From positions 81,164,500 through 81,228,499 of the forward strand of contig NC_080177.1 of assembly GCF_950295315.1 (NCBI RefSeq): a stretch of DNA of 64,000 nt. Direction: 5' to 3'. Under the pieces are notes generated by a model. The model was not told where the DNA came from. It did no database searches and was given only the letters and a program-made list of their open reading frames with translations. Below, piece after piece: positions 1 through 10,299 of this stretch. Both the position numbers and the translations under genes were made by a program. The stretch's first letter is position 1, and every line of letters begins with the position of its first letter. Source of the DNA: Erinaceus europaeus (taxonomy: Eukaryota; Chordata; Mammalia; Eulipotyphla; Erinaceidae).

Positions 1-129
1 GGAGTTCAGTGGTGTAAAAGCCTTTTTTTTTTCCCCTGTAGGCTATGGTAGCCTGAGGGCTTTTAAACTATCATTAGGCTTCTTGGCTTAATCAATGACT
101 CCTGACCAAGAGATAAAGCAGGGTGTGGC

Positions 130-600
130 AGAGATAATCCAGTGGTTATGCAAAGAGACATTCACAGCCCTTCAGCTATGCCACCGAGGTATAGGTCTTC
201 TCCTGAGTTTCCCGGTTAGATCTCTGTGCCCTGGTGTCCCTCCCTGTTGCTGCTCCAGATTCTGAGGGTAGTAGCAATGGAGACTCAGAGTTGTACTTGG
301 TGAGTCTCTGGGGAGTCCTTTCCTCCCTTCAGCTGTCCCCTTGTTGGTGGAGCAGACTGGAGGTGGTGTCTCCACTGACAAACTGTCGAACTGTTAGCAG
401 TCACTTAATCTCTCCTTAGGCCCCTCTCTCCTCTCTGTCACCAGCCACGCGTGTTTGTACTCACGGGTGATTTACTGGGTTCCTGTGGTCATTCTAGTCC
501 TGTCTTGTTTCGGTCCGGGTGGTCTCCTTTGGTATTCCTAGTTGATCCGGGAGAGGAGAGGAGAGGAGAGAAAGCGATCTGCTGCTCGTAGCTCCGCCTC
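130..600 (-). other. GC-richer unidentified block, possible LINE-1 5' UTR fragment (antisense)
   Basis: This block is richer in GC and CpG than its AT-rich surroundings. Read on the minus strand it begins with a purine-rich GGAGGCGGAGC segment followed by CT-rich pentamers, which resembles the start of some mammalian L1 5' UTRs. No open frame here has recognisable content. The assignment rests on composition and general appearance only, so another retroelement promoter is equally possible. Confidence 0.25.
550..571. repeat. Short (GAGAG)n pentamer tract
   Basis: Four near-perfect GAGAG units lie inside the GC-richer block. It is a simple microsatellite with no further support for function. 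Confidence 0.7.
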
Positions 601-1174
601 CTATATACATATTATTTATTATATATTGTGGGAGTTATTTCAGTTTATATGGTTTTCAGAAAGGTAGAATTTAGAAATGTCCAATTTAGGCAGAACATCA
701 AAGTTGGTTGGGACAACTTCCTGCATCAATGAGCATCCTTCTAAAAAAGGGGTGAAAACAATCATGGCATTCAAACCTGCTTCCTATTTGACCAACTAGT
801 ACAGCCATGCAGAATGTACAGACTGACTCATGTATCTTTTCTCTTTAGTGGCCAGTTATACAACAATTTAAAGTTACTGAATTGGAAAAATGTTATAATT
901 ATGCCCTTATCAACTACCCAGGGAATAGAATAACCCTTGAAAAGACATTTGGAGCCAAAATATTGTGACATCCTTAACAGTTGACAGATGTGATTTGCTC
1001 TGTCTTGTCCGGCTTATTTTGAATGGGCAAAGATGTGCTATTAGGGGAGAGAAGGTCTGCCAGCTCATTAACACATTAGATGCTCCGGCAGCCTCTGGCT
1101 TCCTATGAATAGTATTGTTCAGTACATTTCAATTTATTTGGCATAGGAAAATGAAATGGCCTTGTATTAGTTAC
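601..1174. other. Unassigned AT-rich sequence
   Basis: I see no coding frame of note, no SINE or L1 signature and no tandem array here. Confidence 0.5.
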
Positions 1175-1300
1175 ATTGTTCTATGAACTGAATGTATCCT
1201 GTATCCTCCCCAAATGCATATGTTAAAAACAATGTCCGATATTCTAGGAATTAGGCCATTGAGAAATGATGAAATCAGAAGGGCAGAACTCTCATGAACG

Positions 1301-1500
1301 NNNNNNNNNNNNNNNNNNNNNNNNNNNNNNNNNNNNNNNNNNNNNNNNNNNNNNNNNNNNNNNNNNNNNNNNNNNNNNNNNNNNNNNNNNNNNNNNNNNN
1401 NNNNNNNNNNNNNNNNNNNNNNNNNNNNNNNNNNNNNNNNNNNNNNNNNNNNNNNNNNNNNNNNNNNNNNNNNNNNNNNNNNNNNNNNNNNNNNNNNNNN
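1301..1500. other. Assembly gap (200 N)
   Basis: Two hundred ambiguous bases, a round number typical of a scaffold gap of arbitrary or estimated size. The gap removes the 3' tail side of the minus-strand SINE that resumes at 1501. Open frames drawn across it are meaningless. Confidence 0.99.
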
Positions 1501-1743
1501 CCATTGCTCCTGTTGCCATTTTTTCCATTTTTCTTGTTGTAGCTGTTGCTCTTGTTGTAGAGGACAGGGAAAAATTGAGAGTGGAGAGGATAACAGACAC
1601 AAGAGAGAGAAAGATAGAAACCTGCAGACCTGCTTTGCAGCCTGTGAAGCAGCCCCCTGCAGGTGGCGTGACTGGGGCTCAGACCAGCATCCTTGAGCAT
1701 TGTAGTAGTTGAGTTTAACCCAGTGTGCTACTGCCTGGTCCCA
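1501..1743 (-). mobile_element. tRNA-derived SINE, main erinaceid family (A), truncated by gap
   Basis: On the minus strand the order is tRNA-like head, the conserved 'CACCTGCAGG' and 'GCAGGTCTGCAGGT' core, the CT-rich body and the CAACAAGAGCAACA-type linker, all typical of family A. The 3' end (GGCCTCCAGGAGCAGTGG module plus A-rich tail) would lie in the N run. This copy is diverged from the others. Confidence 0.85.
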
Positions 1744-1839
1744 GTGTCCTTTTGTCTTTTCTGTACTCAATCTTTCCTTCACGGGGATTTTTCCTTCATA
1801 TTTTTTCATGTCTTTTGTCTATTAAGAAGGTCAAGAAAG

Positions 1840-2140
1840 TCTCTTAGCTCTCCAGAGAGGCCATGCCCTACTAGGGACAGATAGCAACAGGCTGGGCCTA
1901 CAGATCCGCCTGTAACCTTCCATGCTCAGCAGAGAAGCAATTACGGAAGCTGCACCTTCTACCTTCTGCACCCCATAAAGAATTTTGGTCTATGCTCCTA
2001 GAGGGATAAAGAATAGGGGAGATTCCCATGGAGGGGATGGGACTCTGAACTCTGGCTGTGGGAATGGTGTGGGATTTTCTCTTGTTATCTTACAATCTTG
2101 TTAAACGTTATAGAACCACTATTAAAATAAAAGAAAATCA
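1840..2140 (+). mobile_element. LINE-1 3' UTR end, hedgehog-type
   Basis: It shares a block with at least seven other places in the window: 'CTAGGGACAGATAG', then an AAGCAATTACGGAAGC segment, 'CCTTCTACCTTCTGCA', 'GGGATAAAGAATAGG' and a terminal 'ACCACTATTAAAATAAAAG' A-rich end. At 7.1-7.9 kb the same terminal block follows an L1 ORF2 C-terminus, which identifies it as an L1 3' UTR. This copy is 5'-truncated. Confidence 0.8.
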
Positions 2141-2149
2141 ACACGTGAA

Positions 2150-2544
2150 TACATGTCTCTTACAAGCCTGCTTTCCCCCTCTCCATAGTTGCTATTTTGA
2201 GCAGTCTCTTAACAACCAAAATATATTTTAAGATGATCATTTTTATTTTCTCAGAATTTCATTATTTCTGTATGTCTCACTCCTACTGCAAGCCATGGCA
2301 GCTGGCTTCCTGCCCACTCACTGCCCTGGCACCAACTCTGTCAGGTCACTTCCCTGCTGTTTCTCCCCATGGCTGTTTGTACTATGTCTCTCAATATCCA
2401 GGCATTTACACTTGGTCGACACCATCTGAGCACTTCCTTTCCTGACTTTCCTTGTGAAAATGCTTTCCTGAGTGTTTCCTCTGTAAATTTCTTATTATGG
2501 AAATCAGTGTTGCTTTATAAGTCTTGTTTCCTTTTCTTTTTCTC
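2150..2544. other. Unassigned sequence
   Basis: No repeat family or credible coding frame is recognised. The short open frames are within chance expectation. Confidence 0.4.
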
Positions 2545-2762
2545 TATTTTAAAATTTTTTTAAAATCTTTATCTGTTGGATAGACTTAGCAAGAAATTGA
2601 GAGGGTGGGAGGCGATAGGGAGGGGCAGAGAAAGATAGACACCTGCAGACCTGCTTCTTGGCTCATCAAGCTTCCCCCTGCAGGTGGCAGTCGAGGGCTC
2701 AAACCTGGGTCCTTGCAAGTTGTAGCCTGTGCGCTCAACCAGATGCACCAGCACCTGTCCCT
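2545..2762 (-). mobile_element. tRNA-derived SINE, family B
   Basis: The minus strand shows the family B head (GGTTGAGCGCACAGGCTAC, then a B box-like segment in 'AACCTGGGTCC' context), the 'CACCTGCAGG' core and a 'TCTCAATTTCTTGC'-type body, ending in a short A-rich tail at 2545-2580. Family B lacks the GGCCTCCAGGAGCAGTGG module of family A. Confidence 0.85.
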
Positions 2763-4559
2763 CAGGTCCTGTCTTCTTTACCTTCTTCTCCTCTGTCTCT
2801 CTTCTGACTTGCTTGCTTTTGATAGATATGCCATATTTTGAGGGCACTTGCATTGACTCTAAAGTATAAACAGAAGTATGCAGTACACTAGATTTATGAA
2901 ATACAGGTAGAAGGAAAGAAATGCAGATCCTCCTTGAGCATATTTTACAGCCTGTTCTGTCTTAGTCTCTCTCACTGGAACACAGTGTTCGTATTTCTTC
3001 TCACTCAGCATTTACCCTTCCCACGGGACATAGAACAGTCTGGTCATCAATTTTTTTTTGTGGATGAAAACTGAACTCATTGAACCTGTCTCTTCCCATT
3101 TTTTTACTTCTGAAAGAATTATATTATTTTGTGGCATTCTATAAAAAAAAAAACAATCCCAGGGACAAGCTTGATGCCTGTTTCTCTCGTCTTTCAGTGT
3201 TTTCACCAATTCTGCTAAATTTTGATGGAAATACCATGTGAACTTGTTTATTTATTTCACCTTTCACTATATTCAACACCAACCTATCATTTTTTTTGTC
3301 TGGATGACACTATAACTTTGCATCTATTTACTGGGTCCTTCTCCATCTCTTTATGTCATAAATGTCAATTTGATCCTGTTGTCTAGCCTCCCTCTCTTAA
3401 CACCTTTGGATAATTTCCTAGTACTCTTGAGATAAACACAGTCTTTCTGCTACGGACTTTTACAATTCTAAAGAGTTGTAATCAGCAAATAAAATTTTGG
3501 TTTCATTGTTCTAGGCCCACTACTCTCTTCTGTTGTTTGTATCCAAACACACAATCCTCCAGGACCACTGTAAGTGGCTCTTTTTTTAATTGTAAAATTC
3601 CAGCTGAAGCACTGTCTTCACTAATCCTTTTCTATCTCCTCCAGAGTCTCCAGCATTCCACCCTCCTTTCTCAGGATGCTGCTACTTTGTTTTCAGCCCT
3701 CTCTCCTATTTAAAGCTTAGCATTTTGGTCAGTAACTATTAAATATTTACCTCTGCAGATCCGCTGTAAGCTCTACCAGAAAAGACATTAAGGTCCTTGT
3801 TCTTATTCTTATGTAATTAACATTGAAGACATGAGTTACTGTGTGACTTTATCAATGCCTCCTTGTAATCAGCTGTAAACTGCATTGTAGAGAGTTCATA
3901 ACTTTGGGCTCTGTTCAGTTTTTTTTTCATCCTGCTTTTGATCCTTTAGGTCTGATATTTGCTTCTGTTTTCTCTGCTTTTTCATTGTGGGCATCCTTCT
4001 AAGCACTTGACAATTTTTGTTCTGCCAGTCTATCTGGTGAATTTATGGTCTAGTTCAGCCTCTCTACCACAATTCTTGAATATATATATTTTTGTTAAAT
4101 TTTATTCCTTCCTCTTTTTTCTCTTTATCCCTTTGCTGCCTAAACAATCTTCTGGCTCTCCACGTGTTCTTAAGGGCACACTTACATAACAGAATAATGT
4201 CTGAGTTTGTAAATCAATAATATTTTCTCAATGAGTATTTGGAATGTACTGATCACATCCTTAATTGCTTTCTTTTCTTGCTCTTTAATTCCTTGAAAAT
4301 CAATCTCTTCATTCTTTGAATTTTTCACTTTTTACCATATTGACCACTCACCTCTAGTTACAGCAACTTTAGCAAGTTTATTATGATATATTCTACATGC
4401 TAATCATTAATTCGTCACCAGAATAATTCATGTACATTTTGGTTACTCCAAAAAGAAATCTTACACTCTTAGCCACCTATTTGCAGTCTTCTCACCTATT
4501 TTTAGAAGTGCTATGTTACAACTAAGCAGCTTTGCTACACCCAGCTTGAAATAACATAA

Positions 4560-4735
4560 AAGGCTGGGAGCTGAGATAGAAAGTTGTTCAGGTGGGGCGG
4601 CGGGGGGGGGGGGGGAGGTAGCATCGAGGTTACGCAAAGAGACTCTCATGCCTGAAGCTCAGAAATCCAGGGTTCAGTCCCCTGAACCACCAGAAGCCAG
4701 TGCTGAACAGTGCTCTGGTAAATAATGAAAGCAAA
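4560..4735 (+). mobile_element. tRNA-derived SINE, short family D
   Basis: The copy reads GGGAGCTGAGATAG..., then 'GGTTACGCAAAGAGAC', 'CATGCCTGAAGCTCAG', a B box-like 'GGTTCAGTCCCCTG' and 'ACCACCAGAAGCCAGTGC', with an A-rich end. The same layout recurs near 32.45, 23.5, 23.8, 41.0, 48.9 and 54.4 kb. The head is interrupted by a long G homopolymer (about 4597-4616). Confidence 0.8.
4597..4616 (+). repeat. Guanine homopolymer tract inside a SINE head
   Basis: An uninterrupted or nearly uninterrupted G run sits in the 5' region of the family D SINE. It is a slippage-prone site and a common place for assembly length errors. Confidence 0.85.
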
Positions 4736-5220
4736 AACAAACAAAAACATCAACAACTCAAGTTTTTCAGGTCTGGTAGGAATGGATCTGAAACCTTAGT
4801 GAGAAATAAAATTAACTTCTTGCTCTGCATGTGGCCTGGGTCTCTTTCTTTTGCTGCATCTGAGATGTAACACCAGAGAGCTGCGACACGGATTTTTTTT
4901 TTTGTAACAGTGATCAGAAAAAAATGTGAAAGTATTATTCAATCCTTTGCTACAGAGATCTACTGTCATCTCCTTTTTTCCTGAATTTTGGTATAATTAG
5001 TACTTAATACAACAGCCTTTGGGCACTGATTGCTTTCTTATTGAAAATCTAACATTCCCAATAGTCTTTATACTTCTTTGTTTCCACCATTTTTCACACG
5101 TTATATAGAATGCAGTTAATGCATATTTTAATAGGTAAACAGAAATTTCCCATTACCAGAGATAAACACATATCATTAGAAAAAAAGAAAAACCCTCTGC
5201 TTTAAAAATAAAAAATCTTA

Positions 5221-5512
5221 AGGAGTCAGGTGGTAGCGCAGCACATTAAGAGCATGTGGTGTAAAGCACAAGGACCAGTGTAAGGATCCCAGTTCAACCC
5301 CCCCACCCCCCACCGGCTCCCCACCTGCAGGGGAGTCGCTTCACAGGTGGTGAAGCAGGTCTGCAGGTGTCTATTCTTTCTCTCTCCCTCTGTCTTCCCC
5401 TCCTCTCTCCATTTCTCTCTGTCCTATCCAACAACAATGACATCAATAAAACAACAAGGGAAGAAATAAATATACATTTTTTAAAAAGCTTTAAAAAATA
5501 AAAATAAAAATC
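5221..5512 (+). mobile_element. tRNA-derived SINE, family A
   Basis: Starts at GGAGTCAGGTGGTAGCGCAG, followed by an altered A box region, a B box-like 'GATCCCAGTTCAACC', a C-rich stretch, 'CACCTGCAGGGGAGTCGC', 'GAAGCAGGTCTGCAGGTG', the CT-rich body and a 'CAACAAGGGAAGAAATAAAT' end. A weak target duplication (AAAAATCT) flanks it. This subtype ends in AAATAAAT rather than the TGGCCTCCAGGAGC module. Confidence 0.9.
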
Positions 5513-5529
5513 TCAGTAGAAACTACGAA

Positions 5530-5700
5530 ATAAGAAGTTTAAAACCCGAGACGGAGACCTGGGAGGTGACTCAATCATAGAATGTATGCCTTCAATGAAT
5601 GAAGCCCTCAGTGTTTTGGCTGTCATTGCCTTACGTGGCCAAACTGTGTGCTCTGATTTCTTTCTTTCTTCCCATCTCAATAGAGGTTAAAAAAAGGAAG
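5530..5700 (+). mobile_element. Old tRNA-derived SINE relic
   Basis: 'GACCTGGGAGGTGACTCAAT' followed by a CATAGAATGTATGCCTTC stretch is a diverged SINE head of the short family type. The copy ends next to the GA microsatellite at 5699, probably its expanded purine tail. Confidence 0.5.
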
Positions 5701-5725
5701 AGAGAGAGAGAGAGAGAGAGAGAGA
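5699..5725 (+). repeat. (GA)n microsatellite
   Basis: About 13 GA dinucleotides directly downstream of an old SINE relic. Confidence 0.95.
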
Positions 5726-7029
5726 CCTAAAGAACAATAAAACAATTTATCAGTTAATTGAATTCTGAAATTAATCAGTTTTGTATGCATGCAATGTCCC
5801 TGTTCCTACTCTTAAGTTCAAGTATGAATGCCAATGTTGAATTCAAATAGAGCTTTGGGGAATGCTTGAATAACTCAAGGTCAGCAATAGTGTAAACACA
5901 CTGCTTGTCTGCTTCCTAGTCAGTATCATGGAAGTTATAAGTGTAACAAAAAGGTCAGGGTAACATCGCTGAATTTGCATTATTAAGGCTTATGGGAGTT
6001 TCATTTTACATCCTAATGCTGTTTCCTGGACTCTGAAGTTTTTAATGCAGTGTGATTTCGTGACCTTGGGAAATTATATCTCTTCCTGAACCATTTTACA
6101 AAGCACAGAATGACAATAATACTGGTGACATTGAGAACCCCTGAATAATATTGACAGCCTGAAAATCTACATGCCGATGACAGAAACCTCTGCTTAGATA
6201 GGGATGTCTTTCATTTAGCTGGTTTTCCAAGTCAAATCAATTTATATTGATCGATTGGTGTTGCATTCTTGAAGTGGCTTTGCTTTCATGCAGGTGTGTG
6301 TGTGTGTGTGTGTGTGTGTTGTGACTTATAGTCTGTGTGTTAATTACTAGTTACTTAATTATTCAGTGATGCTGTACATGTTACAAAAAAACAAAAGTTA
6401 TTGTTTCTTATCTCTAGGAATACATGTCTACCAACCTCAAAACCTTTTCTAAACTTGATTAGGTTCAAGACAATATTCTTTTCATTGAAATATTTTAAAG
6501 ACACAAATAAAAGTACTGTTGCCTTTCTCAACTTGTACTTTTGTCTGTAACTTTATATTGATGCACACATGATAGTCTGAACTAGACTCACATTATCATC
6601 TATTTCAAAAGCAAATAGTGGCCATGTTGTTCCCACAGAGTGCACTAGATCTTATAGGTTGAGTAGCAATCTGATACTCGCACCAGGAATGATTCTATGA
6701 ATGCAGGTGAAATGTTCAACACATGTGAATTTCAAAATCTATTGTTGGTGAGGAACAGAAAACAGACATTTTCTTTCTTTCTATATAGGAAAAACTAGTC
6801 AACTCTTAATCTTGCGACAATATGGAAAGAAACCTAGATTGTGACTTTAACCTTTGACACATCACTGCATCTTCCTAAGTTACTGAAAATTATTGGTGTC
6901 TCCTCTGGAGATACAGCCAAATTTTAGATTCATCCCTTTGCAGTGTAGATGCCTAGTAAGATAACACTCCTCTCTTCCTGACATCTCGGAGCTTAACCCA
7001 GAAACCTGGTTCAGAGCAACTTACTAAAT
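5726..7029. other. Unassigned DNA with a (GT)n tract
   Basis: No recognised interspersed repeat and no credible coding frame. A GT dinucleotide array lies at 6295-6319. Confidence 0.45.
6295..6319 (+). repeat. (GT)n microsatellite
   Basis: About 12 GT dinucleotides, uninterrupted. Confidence 0.95.
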
Positions 7030-7031
7030 GA

Positions 7032-7289
7032 ATGGTTAGAGGTCGGTGCTTCATAATAGCTAAATTCATAATAGCTAAAACCTGGAAGCAACCCAGGTGC
7101 CCAACAACAGATGAGTGGCTGAGAAAGCTGTGGTCTATATACACAATGGAATACTATGCAACTATCAAGAACAATGAACCCACCTTCTCTGACCCATCTT
7201 GGACAGAGCTAGAAGGAATTATGTTAAGTGAGCTAAGTCAGAAAGATAAAGATGAGTATGGGATGATCCCACTCATCAACAGAAGTTGA
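7032..7289 (+). pseudogene. LINE-1 ORF2 protein, C-terminal fragment
   Basis: The 85-codon frame contains the highly conserved L1 ORF2p C-terminal signature: a WKQPRCPTTDEWLRKLW stretch, then 'IYTMEYYATIKNNE', then 'LEGIMLSELSQKDKDEYGM'. In an intact L1 this is the end of the ORF2 endonuclease/reverse transcriptase polyprotein of about 1,275 aa. Everything upstream (endonuclease, reverse transcriptase, most of the cysteine-rich region) is absent, so this is a 5'-truncated retrocopy and the frame's initiator is not a real start. The frame stops at the natural ORF2 terminus and is followed by a long 3' UTR. A near-perfect local duplication of TTCATAATAGCTAAA lies at its 5' edge. It is non-functional, but it is the anchor that identifies the L1 3' UTR blocks elsewhere in the window. 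Confidence 0.92.
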
Positions 7290-7925
7290 GGAAGAAGATC
7301 TGAAAGGGAAACTAAAAGCAGGACCGGATCAAATTACAGCAGGAACCTCACATCTCCACTATAGAGCCCCTACTTCCCCCAGTCCTGGAACCCTTGGATA
7401 GGGCCCACTTTCCCATATGCATCTCCCAATCCAAACCAAATAATATTGCATCCGCCGATCACAACCTAACCAACTCAACGATTGCCACCTCAACATGCTT
7501 CACCTCAGACTGTGTCCAGAGACTTCACGTGTGGAATGACAACCCTTCAGCTTCATTACTCGGGTTCCAGATGCCACCAGGATGCTGGCCAGGCTTCCCT
7601 GGATTGAAGACCCCACCAATGTGTCCTGGAGCTCAGCTTCCCCAGAGACACACCTTACTAGGGAAAGATAGAGGCAGGCTGGGAGTATGGACCGACCAGT
7701 CAACGCCCATGTTCAGCGGGGAAGCAATTACAGAAGCCAGACCTTCTACCTTCTGCAACCCTCAAAGACCCGGGGTCCATGCTCCCAGAGGGCTAGAGAA
7801 TTTGAAAGCTATCATGGGAGGGGGTGGGTTATGGAGATTGGGTGGTGGGAATTGTGTGGAGTTGTACCCCTCCTACCTTATGTTTTTGTTCATTAATCCT
7901 TTCATAAATAAAAAATTTAAAAAAT
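7290..7925 (+). mobile_element. LINE-1 3' UTR (long form, A-rich end), continuous with ORF2 end
   Basis: Directly downstream of the ORF2 stop. The first ~330 bp (7290-7620) are seen only in this copy. The last ~300 bp carry the block shared with other copies: 'CTAGGGAAAGATAG', 'GGGGAAGCAATTACAGAAGC', 'GGTGGGAATTGTGTGGAGTT'. It ends in 'AATAAAAAATTTAAAAAATA', so a polyadenylation signal is present. The 200-aa open frame across it is not protein coding. Confidence 0.88.
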
Positions 7926-7929
7926 ATAT

Positions 7930-8850
7930 ACTGCACATAATAAATAGTGACAAGAAAAGCTGTGTGGTTTTGTCAGTGTTTCCTTTTTATAAATAAAAAG
8001 ATAAAGAGAAATAAAATAAAATATATAGTGGTGATCAGATAAAACAGAAGATGAAAACCTGCTGGAAATTCAGTAGTGATAGAAGCTTCAAGTGATTTAT
8101 TCAGTAACTCTATTCAATAATGAGGTTGAAGGCAGTTTTCTCAAATGAATAATATTGCTACAAGATTCTCAATTACCCCAGTTACAGCTTGTTTAATTTG
8201 ACAATTTAGAGTCAAATGGAATGGGGGAGTAAGAGAAACCAGCGGTCCCCTGAAGTCTGAGTCAAAGCAGATACAGCACACAGCAGGGACCTCACCTGGG
8301 TGCTTTTACACTAGTTACATAAAGTGTTTCTCTCATACATCTGAATATTTAATTTCTTTCTTGCAAGGAGCTAATACTATTTTTTATTTCCTTCTTTGAA
8401 ATGTATAATAAAATATCGTGTATAAAACCTCTTAAAGACTCAATTAAAAATAGATCAGGATTAAGAAGGGTATCAAGATTTCTATCATCAGTGAAAAGCA
8501 TAGTTCGTTATACTATAAGCAATGGGAGAGATTTTATGGATACTTTTTTTTTTCCTGAGCTGCATAAAACATCGCATTGAATTTAGTGATGAGATTAGAT
8601 TACATATAAAACATCTGGATTTTTATCTCTTTACATTAGCAGGCCCTCTATTCTTTGGATAACGTTTCTCTTTTAGAATATAAGGCTAGCCTTTTTAAGA
8701 AACACCTCTTACTAAAGTGAGAATCTTTGAGCCTTATTTTGAGCTGAAGATGATTTTGAGACTCATAATATTCTCTCTCCCTTAAGTGCCGTTCTGTGAT
8801 TCAGTCTCAGTGTTTGTTTCTTTCACACCTAGAACAACCTTTGCTTTATT
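7930..8850. other. Unassigned AT-rich DNA
   Basis: 7940-8000 repeats part of the L1 3' terminal sequence ('TTTTGTCAGTGTTTCCTTTT' then ATAAATAAAAAG), probably the end of an L1 subfamily. Beyond that no repeat or coding signal is recognised. Confidence 0.4.
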
Positions 8851-9180
8851 TCTTTTTAGTTGAAAGGTGATTGCATTGTGACGTCATATAGATTTTAGGT
8901 GTACATCACTCAAAACCAACATGCTATCTTCTCCGTCCCAACCAATGCAAACCCACCAAACCCCTCCCTGACCTTCTCACTTCCCTTCTGATAAACACTA
9001 AGTGGTCTTGTAGTTCAAAAGTTTATTTTTATTTCATTTACCCGATCTGTTTGTATTCTGTCCATATTACATATGATTAAAATATTAAATATAATTAAAT
9101 ATCATTAAATATAATTTCCTCTTAATACATCCATGTTGTTGCGTGTGATATGTATTCATCTTTATAACTGAATCGTATTT

Positions 9181-9407
9181 CTTTTTTTTAAAAAAAAATT
9201 TATTTGTTATTGCATAGGGACAGAGAGAAATTGAGAGAGAAGAGGGAGATAGAGAGGAAGAGAGGCAGAGAGACACCTGCAGACCTGCTTCACCACCTGT
9301 GAAATGACTCTCTGCAGGTGGGGAGCCGGGGGCTGGAACTGAGGTCCTAACCGGTCCTTACAGTTTGCGCCACCTGCACTTAACCCGCTGCACTACCACC
9401 CGACTCC
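9181..9407 (-). mobile_element. tRNA-derived SINE (family A/B type) with target duplication
   Basis: Minus-strand SINE with core 'CACCTGCAGAGAG' and 'GCAGGTCTGCAGGTG'; its T-rich side at 9181 is the reverse of the A tail. Imperfect 13-bp flanking duplications (CTGAATCGTATTT at 9168-9180 and CTGAATAGCATTT at 9408-9420) mark the insertion into the older L1. Confidence 0.88.
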
Positions 9408-9436
9408 CTGAATAGCATTTCATTGCATATATATGC

Positions 9437-9617
9437 TTTTCTTTTTAAAAACAACTTTGTTGTATTTATTGTGATAGGACAAAGAGAAATTTAAAAGAGG
9501 GAGACAGAAGGGAGAAAGAGAGATACCTGTAGCACTGTTTCTTCACTTGTGAAGCTCCCTTCCCCTTTAGCTGCGAGTCCTAGCGAATCAACTCAGTGCG
9601 TCACTTCCTGGCCCCTT
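9437..9617 (-). mobile_element. tRNA-derived SINE, family B, diverged
   Basis: The minus strand shows a B-type body ('TCTCTTTCTCCCTTCTGTC', CTACAGGTATC in place of CTGCAGGTGTC) and a decayed head near 9590-9615. More diverged than the neighbouring copy at 9181. Confidence 0.7.
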
Positions 9618-10031
9618 TTTTCTGATCCTTAATAAACAGCTTTTGGTTTAGTGTTATACTGACTGACTGTGGGTTTATTGTATCCAGCCTTCAATATGTT
9701 TATGTATGTTGTGTATGCCCTTTCTGCTTAGAACCTTTTTTTAAAATTATTTTTAAAGGATATTGATTTTTTTTTTCCAGTTTATTTTCTGGGTCTAATT
9801 GAAATGACTATGTTATTGCTGTGTTGTTGGCGGTGTATTGTGTTTAGTGATTCTCATATGTTGAAGCATCTTTATATCAGTGGATAAATACCACTTGACC
9901 AGTAGACTGTTGTATTATTGAATTGATTTGCTGGCATTTTATTGACAATTTTATATCTATGTTTGCCTGAAATGTTGTTCTTTACCTTTATTTTTGTGTG
10001 ATGTTCTTGTCTGAAATGTTGCTTTCAAAGA

Positions 10032-10053
10032 ATATATATATATATATATATAT
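10032..10053. repeat. (TA)n microsatellite
   Basis: About 11 AT/TA dinucleotides abutting the tail side of the SINE at 10054. Confidence 0.95.
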
Positions 10054-10173
10054 TATGGGAGGGATAGGAGAACCAGTTATCACTCTGGTACATGTGCTGC
10101 CAGGGATCAAACTCAAGACCTCATGCTTGAGAGTTTAACACTTTATCCACTGTGCCACCTCCCAGACCATTCA
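10054..10173 (-). mobile_element. tRNA-derived SINE, short family C
   Basis: Reverse of the family best seen at 21825-21990: minus strand reads 'GGTCTGGGAGGTGGCACAG', 'GGATAAAGTGTTAAACTCTC', 'AAGCATGAGGTCTTGAGTTT' and 'GATCCCTGGCAGCACATG'. The dinucleotide array at its 3' side is likely its tail. Confidence 0.8.
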
Positions 10174-10299
10174 ATATGTTTAGAAGGTTTTCCTCCTTTA
10201 TATTTTACAGAAAAATGTAAGGAAAATAAAGGTTGTTTTTTTTTTTTTTTTAATTCATAGTATTTTACTGACTCCATCTGATCCTGGTTTTTTTGTTTG

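Larger units (their letters stand above)
1175..1850 (+). repeat. Ancient mammalian interspersed repeat, split by a SINE and an assembly gap
   Basis: The left part (to 1300) reads as a diverged copy of a common old mammalian repeat whose consensus contains a 'CCCCAAATTCATATGTTG' core and a 'CATGAACGGG' stretch. The right part (about 1745-1850) resembles its continuation, with 'AGTGTCC' and AAGAAG...AGAG motifs. A minus-strand SINE and the run of N lie between the two. The family (MaLR/MLT-like or a DNA element) cannot be fixed by eye. Confidence 0.4.
2763..5220. other. Mostly unassigned DNA with a possible ancient L2 remnant
   Basis: The stretch around 3570-3830 has the feel of an L2 3' end in the plus direction (a CTTCACTAATCC-like line, CTCC-rich text and 'GTAAGCTCTACCAG'), but divergence is high. 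A SINE at 4560-4735 is listed separately. No exon-like open frame is visible. Confidence 0.35.
8855..10022 (-). mobile_element. Old LINE-1 3' region, antisense, split by two SINEs
   Basis: 8855-9180 reads like an old L1 3' UTR in reverse ('AGGTGTACATCACTCAA', 'CCTTCTGATAAACACTA'). It resumes with 'GAATAGCATTTCATTGCATA' after the SINE at 9181. Around 9830-10020 the text resembles antisense L1 ORF2. SINEs at 9181-9407 and 9437-9617 interrupt it, so the L1 is older than both. Confidence 0.6.

Noticed and set aside
1171..1809. 212-aa frame
   Set aside because: A third of it is translated N; the rest is SINE sequence.
5221..5512. tRNA genes, because of A box/B box-like sequences in this and two dozen other places
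   Set aside because: All occur as heads of dispersed SINEs followed by the CTGCAGG core, CT body and A tail; none folds by eye into a complete cloverleaf with a proper acceptor stem.
7394..7996. 200-aa plus-strand open frame as a gene
   Set aside because: It lies completely inside the L1 3' UTR following the ORF2 stop and has no conserved domain.
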